The notes: generated from the sequence alone by a model not told the origin. 64,000 nucleotides of DNA from Bacteroidales bacterium (GCA_025210735.1 JAOARD010000057.1:26778-90777), one strand, 5' to 3'; positions 1-8,603 are shown, counted from the first letter of the stretch. Program-made: numbers and translations.

Positions 1-1464
1 ATGTGGGAGCAAAAAAAGAATCTAAAAGAGGATGTAAAAAATGGCGCAAAAGTTACTCTAACCTCATTAATAGAATCTGGGATTGAAGAGGAAGTTGTAC
101 GAACTCATTTTGAGGGAATTGCAGATGGCGTAAACTTGACAACAAAAGCCCATTCTTCCAAATTAGAGAGCTTTAATGAAGCTTGGAACTATGAAGATGA
201 GTTTAGTTGGGTCAATAATCCAGGAGGAATTCCTCAAAACGTAATATCAAAACTACCAAAGTTTGTATTAATTCCTGCGGAACATAAGGCTAATGAGATT
301 GATAGTGATAAAAAAACTGCTTTAGGTGAAGTGATGTCTACAATTTTTGATGATATAGTTGAGAAGTCGGATAATTTCGAAAAAGTAAAGCAATATTTTG
401 GAGAACTGGAAACTGAAATTGATACAGAAAATAAAGAAACTGAATTTGGTAAGTTAATGGTAAATGTTAACCAAACTATAAAGAATATTTTTCCAGATTC
501 AGAAATTTTAGCAAAAGTAAATTTGTCAGACCCAAGTTCTTTCCTTAAACCTAAATATGACATTAAGCTAGGTTCAAATATAATGACAGAGGTTGATTAT
601 CAGGGTACAGGGATGATTAGGTCAACAGCTTTCTCTTTATTGAAATTTAGAGAAGACTGGCGGAAAGAACGTCAAGAAGATTTAAGAAATTTAATTATAG
701 CTTTTGAAGAACCAGAATTATTTTTACACCCGAATGCCTCAAACCAAATGCGTGATACAATTTATGAGCTTTCAGGTACAGCAAATCAAATTATCTGTAC
801 TTCTCATTCTCCATTTATGATTGATTTATCAAGAGAAAAAGAAAATCAAGTAATAAATAATATCTCGATACAAGAAGATTCTTTTGTCAAATCAACTCCA
901 TTTTCAGTGACTCATAGATTTTTAGAGCTTCAGGAAAATGAACGAGACTACATAAAGATGCTTGTGAAAATTGATGATTATTTTGCTCGTGCTTTCTTCG
1001 CAAAACGAATTGTTATTATGGAAGGTGATACAGAAGATGTAGTAATGAGGAAATCCATTAGTATTTTTCCAAAAGAATCACGATGTAGAATAAATTCAGA
1101 TTATCAATTTATTAAAGCAAGAGGGAAAGCAACAATTCCTCCATTAGTTAAGTATTTCAAAGCGTTAGGTATTGAAAACTATTTCGTAATTCATGACAGA
1201 GACCAAGGAGTTGAAAGAGCGGAAGCTGTAAATCCTAGAATTCTTGATGCTGTTGAATCAGAAGATAGACGCAAAATGTTGGAAGAATGTATTGAGGATG
1301 CATTAGGTTATGATGCACCCTCTAAGGATAAACCATATAAAGCATATACAATGACAAAAGATTGGGATACTATAGAGGATATTTCAGAACAGTGGCAGAG
1401 TATTTTAAATGAGGTGTTTGATGGTTATGTGGAAATGCCTGTGAATAATAGAGTCTATACGTGA
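1..1464 (+). CDS. OLD-like ATPase/TOPRIM nuclease, 5'-truncated
   Basis: C-terminal 487 residues of an overcoming-lysogenization-defect (OLD) type protein; the N-terminal Walker A part lies before the window, so position 1 is not a real start. Seen: Walker B and its proline-histidine extension (AFEEPELFLHP, residues 234-244), an H-loop-like SHSP at 268-271, and a TOPRIM domain opening with IVIMEGDTED (337-346) and continuing to HDRDQG (398-403). Known for the family: ATPase-gated DNA nicking or cleavage, common in phage defence. It ends 150 bp before a tightly packed + strand operon and could be its first gene or an independent defence gene. A second OLD-like protein (GajA type) lies at 11.9 kb, but the two differ clearly in sequence. 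The family call is secure; the role in the adjacent operon is inference. Confidence 0.85.
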   Translation: MWEQKKNLKEDVKNGAKVTLTSLIESGIEEEVVRTHFEGIADGVNLTTKAHSSKLESFNEAWNYEDEFSWVNNPGGIPQNVISKLPKFVLIPAEHKANEIDSDKKTALGEVMSTIFDDIVEKSDNFEKVKQYFGELETEIDTENKETEFGKLMVNVNQTIKNIFPDSEILAKVNLSDPSSFLKPKYDIKLGSNIMTEVDYQGTGMIRSTAFSLLKFREDWRKERQEDLRNLIIAFEEPELFLHPNASNQMRDTIYELSGTANQIICTSHSPFMIDLSREKENQVINNISIQEDSFVKSTPFSVTHRFLELQENERDYIKMLVKIDDYFARAFFAKRIVIMEGDTEDVVMRKSISIFPKESRCRINSDYQFIKARGKATIPPLVKYFKALGIENYFVIHDRDQGVERAEAVNPRILDAVESEDRRKMLEECIEDALGYDAPSKDKPYKAYTMTKDWDTIEDISEQWQSILNEVFDGYVEMPVNNRVYT

Positions 1465-1490
1465 GTATGGATTACTGCATACATAAATCA

Positions 1491-1583
1491 ATGAAGAAAT
1501 TTAATAACGAAATATCAAATAGTAAGAGCCGAAAAGCTGGTTTTCGAATAGCTACTATGTTAGAGTACATTTTAATAAACTAA
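1491..1583 (+). CDS. possible 30-residue basic peptide
   Basis: A short reading frame between the OLD-like gene and the membrane-protein operon, starting MKKFNNEISNSKSRK and ending LEYILIN. It is the only short frame with an ATG that fills this gap, ends 30 bp before the next gene, and has a C-terminal Asn. Because a ThiF-type adenylating enzyme is encoded 1.3 kb downstream, a small peptide substrate is conceivable (in the microcin C7 pathway MccB adenylates a peptide ending in Asn). There is no other support: no ribosome-binding site stands out and the frame overlaps an imperfect hairpin at 1519-1558. It may be chance. Confidence 0.25.
   Translation: MKKFNNEISNSKSRKAGFRIATMLEYILIN
1519..1558 (+). 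other. imperfect hairpin in the operon leader
   Basis: Outer arms ATAGTA (1519-1524) and TACTAT (1553-1558) enclose an inner stem CGAAAA (1530-1535) and TTTTCG (1541-1546) with a five-base loop. It lies between the OLD-like gene and the next gene and could be a weak terminator or attenuator. There is no uridine tract after it. Confidence 0.3.
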
Positions 1584-1613
1584 TCTAGAGAAGAAGTAAA
1601 TTAAAGCAAAAGA

Positions 1614-2120
1614 ATGGAAAATAATTTATGGACTATGTTAGAAGATTCTAATTACTATGTTCAGAATAAAGAATTATATCAGAATCATATAATTGAGCAA
1701 TATAAATTATATGTGGAAATGTCTGATAGGATTAGTGCAAGGAGAAATTTAGCTAATGTTTTTTTTCTCACTCTCAATTCAATGGCCATAACAGTGATTG
1801 GATTTATAGTTGATAAAGCCGTTCAATTAACACCAAGTTGGTTTATTTGTTTTCCCTTATTAGGAGTCATAATACTTTGTATTGTCTGGTGGTGGTTATT
1901 ACGTTCTTATAGAAATTTAAATTCTGCTAAATATTATGTTATTGGGTTGCTTGAAAAAAAGTTGCCATCTAGCCCATATTGGAGTGCTGAGTGGAAGAGA
2001 CTTGGAGAAGGTAAGGTTATAAAGAAGTATTTACCACTGACCGTAATAGAATGCTACGTACCCTTCATTTTTTTATTTCTTTATTTAATAATTGTTTTGT
2101 ACTTTTTAGCATATAAGTGA
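1614..2120 (+). CDS. RipA/SLATT-like small membrane protein
   Basis: 168 residues with three hydrophobic segments at about 50-70, 76-97 and 148-167 and a soluble N-terminus. The conserved-looking stretch SYRNLNSAKYYVI after the second helix and the LPLTVIE-type segment before the last helix resemble small membrane proteins annotated as RipA-like or SLATT-like; members of the latter are predicted pore-forming effectors next to nucleotide-signalling enzymes. Here it is directly followed, with a one-base overlap (TGATG), by a nucleotidyltransferase, which fits a signal-generator plus membrane-effector arrangement. Family assignment is by eye and moderate; the effector role is inference. Confidence 0.6.
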   Translation: MENNLWTMLEDSNYYVQNKELYQNHIIEQYKLYVEMSDRISARRNLANVFFLTLNSMAITVIGFIVDKAVQLTPSWFICFPLLGVIILCIVWWWLLRSYRNLNSAKYYVIGLLEKKLPSSPYWSAEWKRLGEGKVIKKYLPLTVIECYVPFIFLFLYLIIVLYFLAYK

Positions 2121-2920
2121 TGGAGAAAATCTCACTACAAGTGATTCAAAATGAATTATCTTGCTTTGAAAATGATTTTGAGAAAATAGGAGTTTTGCAT
2201 TTTTCGATTGTTGGATCATTTGTATATTCAAATTCTTTAGAGTCCAATGATATTGATCTCTATATAATACTTGACAATATTTCTTTAGAAAAATATATTA
2301 AAATAATCTCTACAATTCATAGGCTATGTTATAATTTAAGAGAGAGAACAAATGCTGATTGGTTTGTAGAAACACAAAGAGGACCGTTTAAAAATGCAAC
2401 TAAAGATATAGGTCAGATACATCTGTTAATTGAAGATAGCAAGTCAATTGAATACATGAGTTCTATAAATATACTTAATTGGATTAATAATGGAAAAACA
2501 ATATTCGGAAATGATTTGATTAAATTTATTGATTATTATCATGCTTGTTCTTGTTCTCTCAGAAGTGGAATAGTTGAGCTCATATTAATGGTAGATTCCT
2601 TAAAGAATGAATATATAGGTTATAAGAGCTGGAGTTTTAATAAAGAAATTAAGTTAAACTTTTATAAAAAGGATCGCTTAAACTTAAGCGAAATAGACAG
2701 TTTAATCCAATTTACTCTAAAAACAGGAATAATTATTTATCTGACAGCATTAAATCCGAATTACACAATTAATAGTCAAAAAGAAATATATGATCATTAT
2801 TATGATCAAGGTTATAAAGAGTTTAATAAAACTACAGTTATTATTTTTCTTGAATCTCTAATAAATAAACTATATAAATATGAATCAGAAAAACGAACGT
2901 CAGCGATACTTGCTGGGTGA
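2120..2920 (+). CDS. Pol-beta-fold nucleotidyltransferase
   Basis: About 266 residues from the ATG at 2120 (a GTG at 2117 is also in frame). The nucleotidyltransferase signature is clear: the GS pair in IVGSFVYSN at about residues 31-39, then the metal-binding acidic motif NDIDLYI at 43-49. The remaining C-terminal 150 residues are helical and unassigned. Enzymes with this core transfer an NMP to proteins, nucleotides or small molecules. It is not obviously a CD-NTase and is short compared with those (usually 300-400 residues). It overlaps the next gene by 41 bp, suggesting translational coupling. Substrate unknown. Confidence 0.75.
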   Translation: MEKISLQVIQNELSCFENDFEKIGVLHFSIVGSFVYSNSLESNDIDLYIILDNISLEKYIKIISTIHRLCYNLRERTNADWFVETQRGPFKNATKDIGQIHLLIEDSKSIEYMSSINILNWINNGKTIFGNDLIKFIDYYHACSCSLRSGIVELILMVDSLKNEYIGYKSWSFNKEIKLNFYKKDRLNLSEIDSLIQFTLKTGIIIYLTALNPNYTINSQKEIYDHYYDQGYKEFNKTTVIIFLESLINKLYKYESEKRTSAILAG

Positions 2921-3647
2921 AGAAGGGATGAAGAAACTAAAAGAAGCCCATATCGCCGTTTATGGTCTTGGGGGAAGTGGTTCTCCTATTGTCTTGCAAT
3001 TAGCCTATCTCGGAGTTGGAAAATTAAGCCTGATAGACCCAGATATAGTAGAAGAGTCTAATCTAAATAGACAAATTATTTATTCAATTGACGATATAGG
3101 TGTTTATAAAATTAATGCCGCAAAGAATAGAGTGAACAAAATTGATAAAGATTGTATTGTAACAATTGATAAATTCCACGATAAGATACAGCTTCTGGAA
3201 ATAATTGATAATTATACGATAGTAGTTGATGCTACTGATGATTATAGGTTTAAAGTTTTACTTGATAGAACCTGTAGGAAAAAGGATATTCCTATGATAC
3301 ATACAAGTGCAGTTGGTATGAGAGGAACGGTCGTTACCTTTAATGATAATACGTCTTCTTATGAAAAACATTTTAGTCTTCCATCGCATGGGAGAAAATT
3401 GGAAGATGTTTCAGACCATGAGTTTGAGAATAGACGATTAGATTTAATCCCATTGTTAGTTGGTGATTTATATAATAAAGATGTGCTTGAAAAGGTAATG
3501 AAAAATGATATTTCTTGGCAAACATTAGTGCCTGCTCCAACAATTGCTGGAGGTGTAGCAGTGATGGAAATAGTAAGGATAATATTAGGACTAAAGCCAA
3601 TGTTTCCCCCATCCAATCCTTTTAATTTTAATTATAGTTATAAATAG
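2880..3647 (+). CDS. ThiF/MoeB-type adenylating enzyme (E1-like)
   Basis: 255 residues forming a single E1-like adenylation domain. Visible: the N-terminal RYLLGEEG helix (residues 9-16), which argues for the start at 2880 rather than the ATG at 2928; the nucleotide-binding GLGGSGS (30-36); LIDPDIVEESNLNRQ (51-65) with the Asp and Arg of the ATP site; VVDATDDY; and a C-terminal GGVAVMEIVRIILG helix. The CxxC zinc pairs of MoeB/ThiF are absent. The family adenylates the C-terminal carboxylate of a protein or peptide. No ubiquitin-like or ThiS-like partner is visible nearby, so the substrate is unknown. It sits inside the overlapping operon. Confidence 0.88.
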   Translation: MNQKNERQRYLLGEEGMKKLKEAHIAVYGLGGSGSPIVLQLAYLGVGKLSLIDPDIVEESNLNRQIIYSIDDIGVYKINAAKNRVNKIDKDCIVTIDKFHDKIQLLEIIDNYTIVVDATDDYRFKVLLDRTCRKKDIPMIHTSAVGMRGTVVTFNDNTSSYEKHFSLPSHGRKLEDVSDHEFENRRLDLIPLLVGDLYNKDVLEKVMKNDISWQTLVPAPTIAGGVAVMEIVRIILGLKPMFPPSNPFNFNYSYK

Positions 3648-3653
3648 TTGTTC

Positions 3654-4586
3654 ATGAAGATATTAAATTGTGTATTGTTGATTTTGGTGATTTCTGGAAG
3701 TTGTTCTTGTACAAATAGAAGAGAATCTAAGATCATATTAAACAAGGAACGAATGGAAAATATGAATGAGTTTAAGATAACTTTAGCACAAATTAAACAT
3801 GCAAGTTGGGATTTTAATAAACAAAGCGAATATGTTCTTGATGCTCTTAGGGATCAAATCAGAAACTCAACGGATATAATAGTTTTACCAGAAATGTGTC
3901 CTGGCAAAATTGATAAAATTAAAAATGAGGCAATTAGACTTAATGCTCATATTGTTGCTGGTGTCAGTGAAAAAACAGGTAGTAGTTCATTTATAAACAA
4001 AGCCGTTGTAATTAATCCAGAAGGAAATGTAATATCAGAGTACTCTAAAATGTTTCTGCATCAGGAGGAAATAGATTATGGTTACGAAGAAGGAAATAGT
4101 TCTGTAGTTTTCAATATTGGAGAAGTGAGAATTGGAATATTAATATGTGGTGATTTAGGACTAGGTGTAGAAGCTAGTCTGAATTTATTTCATAAAAATG
4201 TTGATTTAATAATTATACCCGCAAGTGCATATTCAAATTCTTTAGAGTATTGGAAATGGCATATGGTTGTAAAATCATTAGATATTGGGATTCCTATATG
4301 TATGGTGAATTATGCTGATTTTTCTATAAATGAAAATTATACTTCAGGAGGAGGTCATTCAATGGTTGTAACACCATTACCAAAAGGTCATGAGAATAAA
4401 CATATTGACAGTTTTTTACAGGATAAAAACATAAAACCAATGGATCATATATATTGTGAACTTAATGAAGAACAGGTGATTAAAACAGTTGTAATTGATT
4501 TGACTGCATATAAGAATTACAGATCTCATATGCAAAATCATAGAAACAAAGGACTGAATTTATTAAAAAATTTAAATAATGATTGA
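3654..4586 (+). CDS. carbon-nitrogen hydrolase (nitrilase fold)
   Basis: About 310 residues. The Glu-Lys-Cys triad is visible: LPEM (E about 80), YSKMFL (K about 132) and LICGDL (C about 165). The family hydrolyses amides or nitriles. The start is uncertain: from the ATG at 3654 the protein begins with a hydrophobic segment ending ISGSCSC, which looks like a lipoprotein signal, whereas an ATG at 3753, preceded by AAGGA, would give a soluble enzyme starting close to the usual first strand (ITLAQIKHA). All neighbours look cytosolic, which favours the internal start. A nitrilase next to a QueC-like enzyme is notable because QueC chemistry makes a nitrile. The 3' end overlaps the next gene by 8 bp. 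Confidence 0.85.
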   Translation: MKILNCVLLILVISGSCSCTNRRESKIILNKERMENMNEFKITLAQIKHASWDFNKQSEYVLDALRDQIRNSTDIIVLPEMCPGKIDKIKNEAIRLNAHIVAGVSEKTGSSSFINKAVVINPEGNVISEYSKMFLHQEEIDYGYEEGNSSVVFNIGEVRIGILICGDLGLGVEASLNLFHKNVDLIIIPASAYSNSLEYWKWHMVVKSLDIGIPICMVNYADFSINENYTSGGGHSMVVTPLPKGHENKHIDSFLQDKNIKPMDHIYCELNEEQVIKTVVIDLTAYKNYRSHMQNHRNKGLNLLKNLNND

Positions 4587-7302
4587 TAATACAATAAAAG
4601 CAGAATTGAAAATCAGCTATAAACCTGATTGGGATAATAATACATTAAGGGTCTCTGTGAGAAATGATCGTGTATGGTTTGTTCAGTGGGATAAAGATGT
4701 TCCTACAAAGCTTTTAGAAGCAGATAATAGACGAATATTTGGGTTGTTGGCTGGCTTATTTGGTTTTGCATCTGCATGTAGTCAGCATACACATGTTCTT
4801 AATAAGAAAAATTATGGGACATTGATAGAAAGCCCTTTTTTTGAAGTAGAATTAAGTTCAGAACAGCATATTCCAGAAGAAATAGTAGAAATAATAAACC
4901 ATTTTAATGATACTTCAACGGTAGGTAAAATAATTCCAAAATTTTTACCAAGACAAAGAGAAGAATCTCTTCCTCGTTCAAATAGTAATGTAACTCTAGT
5001 TAGTGGGGGTAAGGATAGTGCTTGGAATTTATTTAATTGCAGTAGGAATAATATTAAACATACAAGTTTATTTGTAGAAGGAACAACTATTAATGCAGAA
5101 TTTCTAAATGAGCTACCTGCTACTAAAAATCTTGTTAATCTTTTTGATGGAAGATTACGGAGTTTTAAGATTTGGCATGCTGATACAAATTGGAAATCTT
5201 TAATAATGCAACATCGAACTATATGGCGTGATTTAGTATTAATCACTTTAGCTCGCTTAGTTGGAGGAAATATCTATACTGGAATTAATAAAGATGCAGA
5301 GTTTGATAATTTAGATAAAAAGATAAACGATGGAATTGCAAACGCAAAAGAAAGATTTCAGTTAAGTTTCCATTTTCATAATAGTTCTAAAGCTATAGAG
5401 ATATTATCTAGAGCTTTAGATGCTAATATATATAAAATTCCTTCAGAGTTCGAAGTTTATAAACAGCTGAAAAATGAAAACAGTGAATTATTGGAAATGA
5501 CACATAGTTGTCAAGATCCAATAATAGATTGCAATCCTTATGATGAGAATTATTGGAAATTTTCATGCACAAAATGTAAAACACTTGCAGTCTATGATTT
5601 TTTGGTTGAAGAAAAGCAATTAAATGGGAATTTGTTGGAGTTTGCGTTAAGTGAAGATTTTGGAGGAGATATGTATGTTCAAAAAACATTAAGAGAAAAA
5701 TACAATTATCTTTCTAAAGAAGAGTTTCCTCCAAAAAATAAAGCATATGATGTTGCTATTTCATATGCTTCTGAAGATTCAATTATTGCGGAAACAATTT
5801 CGTCTTTTTTGACACAGTTGAATCAAAATATATACATGTATAAAGAGAATTTGTATAAGGATGCTGGTAAAGATCTTATTTTACAAACAAAAGAAGTGTA
5901 TCAGAATTGTAAAAATATCATAGCACTTTCTTCTCAAAACTGGTATAAAAATGATAGACAGATAATACAACTCGAAAGGAAAATAATTAAATCACGAGTT
6001 GCGAAATCTAGTAATGAGGTAACAATTATTAATATTGATAATTCAGATTTACTTGAAGGGTTAGGTAGATATATATATATAACATATAATAATGATGAAA
6101 AAAATAAATTACTAAATGTTATTTGTAAACGGCTTAAAATTTCAGCAACTAACTATCTAATATCAAAAATTAGTTCTGCTTTACCGATATATGGAAATCC
6201 AGTTCAAGCAATTAAAAGTGATAATGAATTACAGAATTTAAATGCTAATCATCGTAATCATTATTTATGGTTATTAGTTTATTATGGTGAAAAATATTCC
6301 CAGTACTATGAGGAGTCTGTTAAAAAATACGCCAGCCCTTTGATGTATATGTATTTTGTGAAAGAACGTAAGAAATTAGATATTGAAGATACTTTAAAAT
6401 TAGCAAGAATCGATAAGGTTATTGAAAGCATCCTTATTCAGACATATCATGAATTTGTTGATGGTTTAATTGAAATCCCTGGAGGTGAAGTTTACATTGG
6501 ATTCCCCGATAACTGGTATTCAGTTAATGAATCTGAAATTCCTCAAGATCTTAAAAATGCATTTGCAAATAAACATGCTCAAAGAATTAGTATTCCTACA
6601 TTTTGGATTGATAAATACCCTTTTACAAGACGTTGGGCATTTTTATTAGATCATAATGTATCAAATGATTTTACAAAACTGCGACATATGAATAATAAGG
6701 TTGAGGAAAATGCTCCAATAACACAAATTAATTATGATGAAGCACGCGGTCTAGCTCAGCTAGTTGGAAGGAAAATTCCAACAAATTATCAATGGGAGAA
6801 AGCTGCTCGTGGAGGAATATTTCTGGATCACAATAATTTAGTTAAAAATAAATTTCCATTAAGGTTATATTCATGGGAACCAAAAAATAATGATGCCGAA
6901 TATAAGGATTCTAATCTTGGTTTGCTTAATGATTTAGAAAATGACACTAATTACATGTTGCAAAACGTAAATATAAGTAGGGGGAGTAGCCCTTACGGAG
7001 TTTGCGATATGTGTGGTAATGCATGGGAATTTGTAGTTAATCACCTGAATGATCAAATTGTTCATATTAAAGGAGGTTCGTTTAATAAAACAGTATATCC
7101 AGTTTTAAACACTAAAGTTGGTATGGTTAGTGCAAATCCAACAGATATTAATAAAAGTATGGCAGAAGACAATATTGGCTTTCGTACGGTTTGTGATAAA
7201 AAGCCTGATCTTGTTGAATTTCGGGAATTACTTATTCAGATTGCGATTAAAAAAGAACTATTAACATCTTTTGCATTACAAGAAAGTGAAACAAATAAAT
7301 AA
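4579..7302 (+). CDS. QueC-like PP-loop ATPase - TIR - FGE-sulfatase fusion
   Basis: 907 residues in three parts. Residues 1-370: PP-loop ATPase resembling QueC, with SGGKDS at 142-147 and four cysteines (C311, C318, C330, C333; HSC...CTKC) placed like the QueC zinc site. Residues about 388-525: TIR domain beginning AYDVAISYASEDS, with a candidate catalytic Glu near 466 (QLERKI). Residues about 628-872: formylglycine-generating-enzyme/sulfatase-modifying domain (IPGGEVYIG, RKIPTNYQWEKAARGG, SPYGVCDMCGNAWEF, KGGSF, NIGFR). QueC converts carboxy-deazaguanine to a nitrile, and QueC-like proteins occur in phage-defence systems; TIR domains often hydrolyse NAD; FGE-like domains can bind ligands. 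I know no named protein with this order. It overlaps both neighbours. Confidence 0.85.
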   Translation: MIDNTIKAELKISYKPDWDNNTLRVSVRNDRVWFVQWDKDVPTKLLEADNRRIFGLLAGLFGFASACSQHTHVLNKKNYGTLIESPFFEVELSSEQHIPEEIVEIINHFNDTSTVGKIIPKFLPRQREESLPRSNSNVTLVSGGKDSAWNLFNCSRNNIKHTSLFVEGTTINAEFLNELPATKNLVNLFDGRLRSFKIWHADTNWKSLIMQHRTIWRDLVLITLARLVGGNIYTGINKDAEFDNLDKKINDGIANAKERFQLSFHFHNSSKAIEILSRALDANIYKIPSEFEVYKQLKNENSELLEMTHSCQDPIIDCNPYDENYWKFSCTKCKTLAVYDFLVEEKQLNGNLLEFALSEDFGGDMYVQKTLREKYNYLSKEEFPPKNKAYDVAISYASEDSIIAETISSFLTQLNQNIYMYKENLYKDAGKDLILQTKEVYQNCKNIIALSSQNWYKNDRQIIQLERKIIKSRVAKSSNEVTIINIDNSDLLEGLGRYIYITYNNDEKNKLLNVICKRLKISATNYLISKISSALPIYGNPVQAIKSDNELQNLNANHRNHYLWLLVYYGEKYSQYYEESVKKYASPLMYMYFVKERKKLDIEDTLKLARIDKVIESILIQTYHEFVDGLIEIPGGEVYIGFPDNWYSVNESEIPQDLKNAFANKHAQRISIPTFWIDKYPFTRRWAFLLDHNVSNDFTKLRHMNNKVEENAPITQINYDEARGLAQLVGRKIPTNYQWEKAARGGIFLDHNNLVKNKFPLRLYSWEPKNNDAEYKDSNLGLLNDLENDTNYMLQNVNISRGSSPYGVCDMCGNAWEFVVNHLNDQIVHIKGGSFNKTVYPVLNTKVGMVSANPTDINKSMAEDNIGFRTVCDKKPDLVEFRELLIQIAIKKELLTSFALQESETNK

Positions 7303-7906
7303 GTTTATTAATAAGCGTAAGTATACTTTTCTTGAAGTTGATAATTCAGATTCGATTTCAAACTTGAGAACTGTTTCTTCTAAGTCAGGTTGTTTTACTT
7401 TTAATCCGCCAGTTGAATTTTATGATCAATTATTAGATTTAGGTTTTTTACAATCGGAAAGCTTGTCAATATTAAAGTCTACTTGTTTAAAAAAATATAA
7501 ATTTCCTGAGGGTTTTTCATTTCTAAGAGCGAAGATTAGTGATATTCCTGATGTAATGAATATAGGTGAAGAAAATTACCCTGAATGGTTAAAGCAAGAT
7601 TATTCTTTTTATTCGAATTGCATAAAACATGGTAACAAAGAATTGTTTATTACAAAAAATAATAAAGGTGAGATTATTGGAAAAATTGTAATAGAGAGAA
7701 TTGAAAATGAATGTAGGATTCGAGCTTTTGGCATTAAAGAAGAATTTACTCGTAAAGGGATTGGAAAAGCAATGGTGGCAAGTGTCAGTAGAAATGATGA
7801 TAGTATATATTCTGTTTTTAGTTTACTTAAATCAGTTAAATTCTGGAAAAAAATAGGTTTTATTCAGGAGAATAACGTAACACACTGGATAAAAAACATC
7901 TTGTAA
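7271..7906 (+). CDS. GNAT-family acetyltransferase
   Basis: Up to 211 residues, with the GNAT fold in the C-terminal two thirds. Visible: beta strands leading to RAFGIKEEFTRKGIGKAM (acetyl-CoA pyrophosphate loop, R/Q-x-x-G-x-G/A type, about residues 151-168) and the terminal KFWKKIGF motif. The start is unclear: the frame opens at a TTG (7271) 32 bp inside the upstream gene, and the first in-frame ATG is too far downstream to give a full domain. The overlap indicates it belongs to the same operon. GNAT enzymes acylate amines on small molecules, peptides or tRNA-linked residues; the substrate is unknown. Confidence 0.8.
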   Translation: MHYKKVKQINKFINKRKYTFLEVDNSDSISNLRTVSSKSGCFTFNPPVEFYDQLLDLGFLQSESLSILKSTCLKKYKFPEGFSFLRAKISDIPDVMNIGEENYPEWLKQDYSFYSNCIKHGNKELFITKNNKGEIIGKIVIERIENECRIRAFGIKEEFTRKGIGKAMVASVSRNDDSIYSVFSLLKSVKFWKKIGFIQENNVTHWIKNIL

Positions 7907-8035
7907 CACTTTTTTCATTAATGATTGCATTGGGGTTGTGTTTTTTAAGAAGAATGCCTTGTTTTAAATATCTTGTAGTTAGTTGTTTGTCTGATTTTGT
8001 AATCTTTGCAAGATCTAGGATGTCCAAATGCTGTT

Positions 8036-8118
8036 CAGTGCTCGCGCTTTTTGCTTTGCTGTTGTTTGGGTGATTGAGTATTGCAGAAATAACCTTTGTA
8101 CAGGTCAAATTATACCTT
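8036..8118. repeat. imperfect repeat, copy 1 (partner at 19.11 kb)
   Basis: About 80 bp that recurs, same orientation, at 19110-19192. The shared core is CTGTTGTTTGGGTGATTGAG with matching flanks on both sides and a small insertion in the second copy. The two copies bracket the defence/mobile block between PadR and the GST-like gene. Confidence 0.6.
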
Positions 8119-8261
8119 AATATTCCGGTTAAACAGACCCCACATATTCTAATTAGCAAAAGGTTGTTTTTTGCCTATATATTCCGGGAAAAAGAGATCG
8201 ATAGTATCGGAGTAAAATATATATGTTTGCAATATATTGGAAAACTATATATATTTGTGAT

Positions 8262-8603
8262 ATGATTGCAAAAGAACTGATTAAAGGGACAATAAGGACT
8301 ATTGTTTTGCAGCTACTGGCAGAACATAGTAAAATGTATGGTTACGAAATAATGCAAACCATTGATAAGAAATCGGCAGGAAAAATAAAACTCACATTCG
8401 GAAGCCTCTATCCAATATTGCATAAACTTGAGTCGGAGGATCTGATCTATTCAGAAAGCGAAACAATTGGTAAAAGGGTCAGGAAGTATTATATACTTAC
8501 AGATAAAGGTGTAAAGGAGAGAGAGAATAAAATTCTTGAGATTAAGGAGTTTATTTCAACCCTGAATCAACTGTTAGATAGTGGAGGAGTTATTCATGCC
8601 TGA
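8262..8603 (+). CDS. PadR-family transcriptional regulator
   Basis: 113 residues from the ATG at 8262, chosen because PadR proteins begin about ten residues before the first helix (GTIRTIVLQLLAE); an ATG at 8223 would add an untypical tail. The winged-helix core is clear: YGYEIMQTID, then FGSLYPILHKLESEDLI and the wing with RKYYILTDKG. PadR proteins are ligand-responsive repressors, usually of an adjacent membrane or efflux operon. Here the stop overlaps the start of a membrane protein by 8 bp, so it probably autoregulates this operon. The upstream region contains AT-rich imperfect repeats of TATATAT type that could be its operator. Confidence 0.9.
   Translation: MIAKELIKGTIRTIVLQLLAEHSKMYGYEIMQTIDKKSAGKIKLTFGSLYPILHKLESEDLIYSESETIGKRVRKYYILTDKGVKERENKILEIKEFISTLNQLLDSGGVIHA

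Noticed and set aside
4579..7302. Possible diversity-generating retroelement target (FGE-like C-terminus)
   Set aside because: No reverse transcriptase and no template repeat of the 3' end were found in the window.
7921..8073. 50-residue + strand frame with hydrophobic content
   Set aside because: It reads through the imperfect repeat and shows no family or convincing start signal.
7860..8159. 99-residue - strand frame behind the GNAT gene
   Set aside because: It overlaps the GNAT gene end and the repeat at 8036-8118; sequence has no recognisable domain, and the second repeat copy does not keep this frame open.
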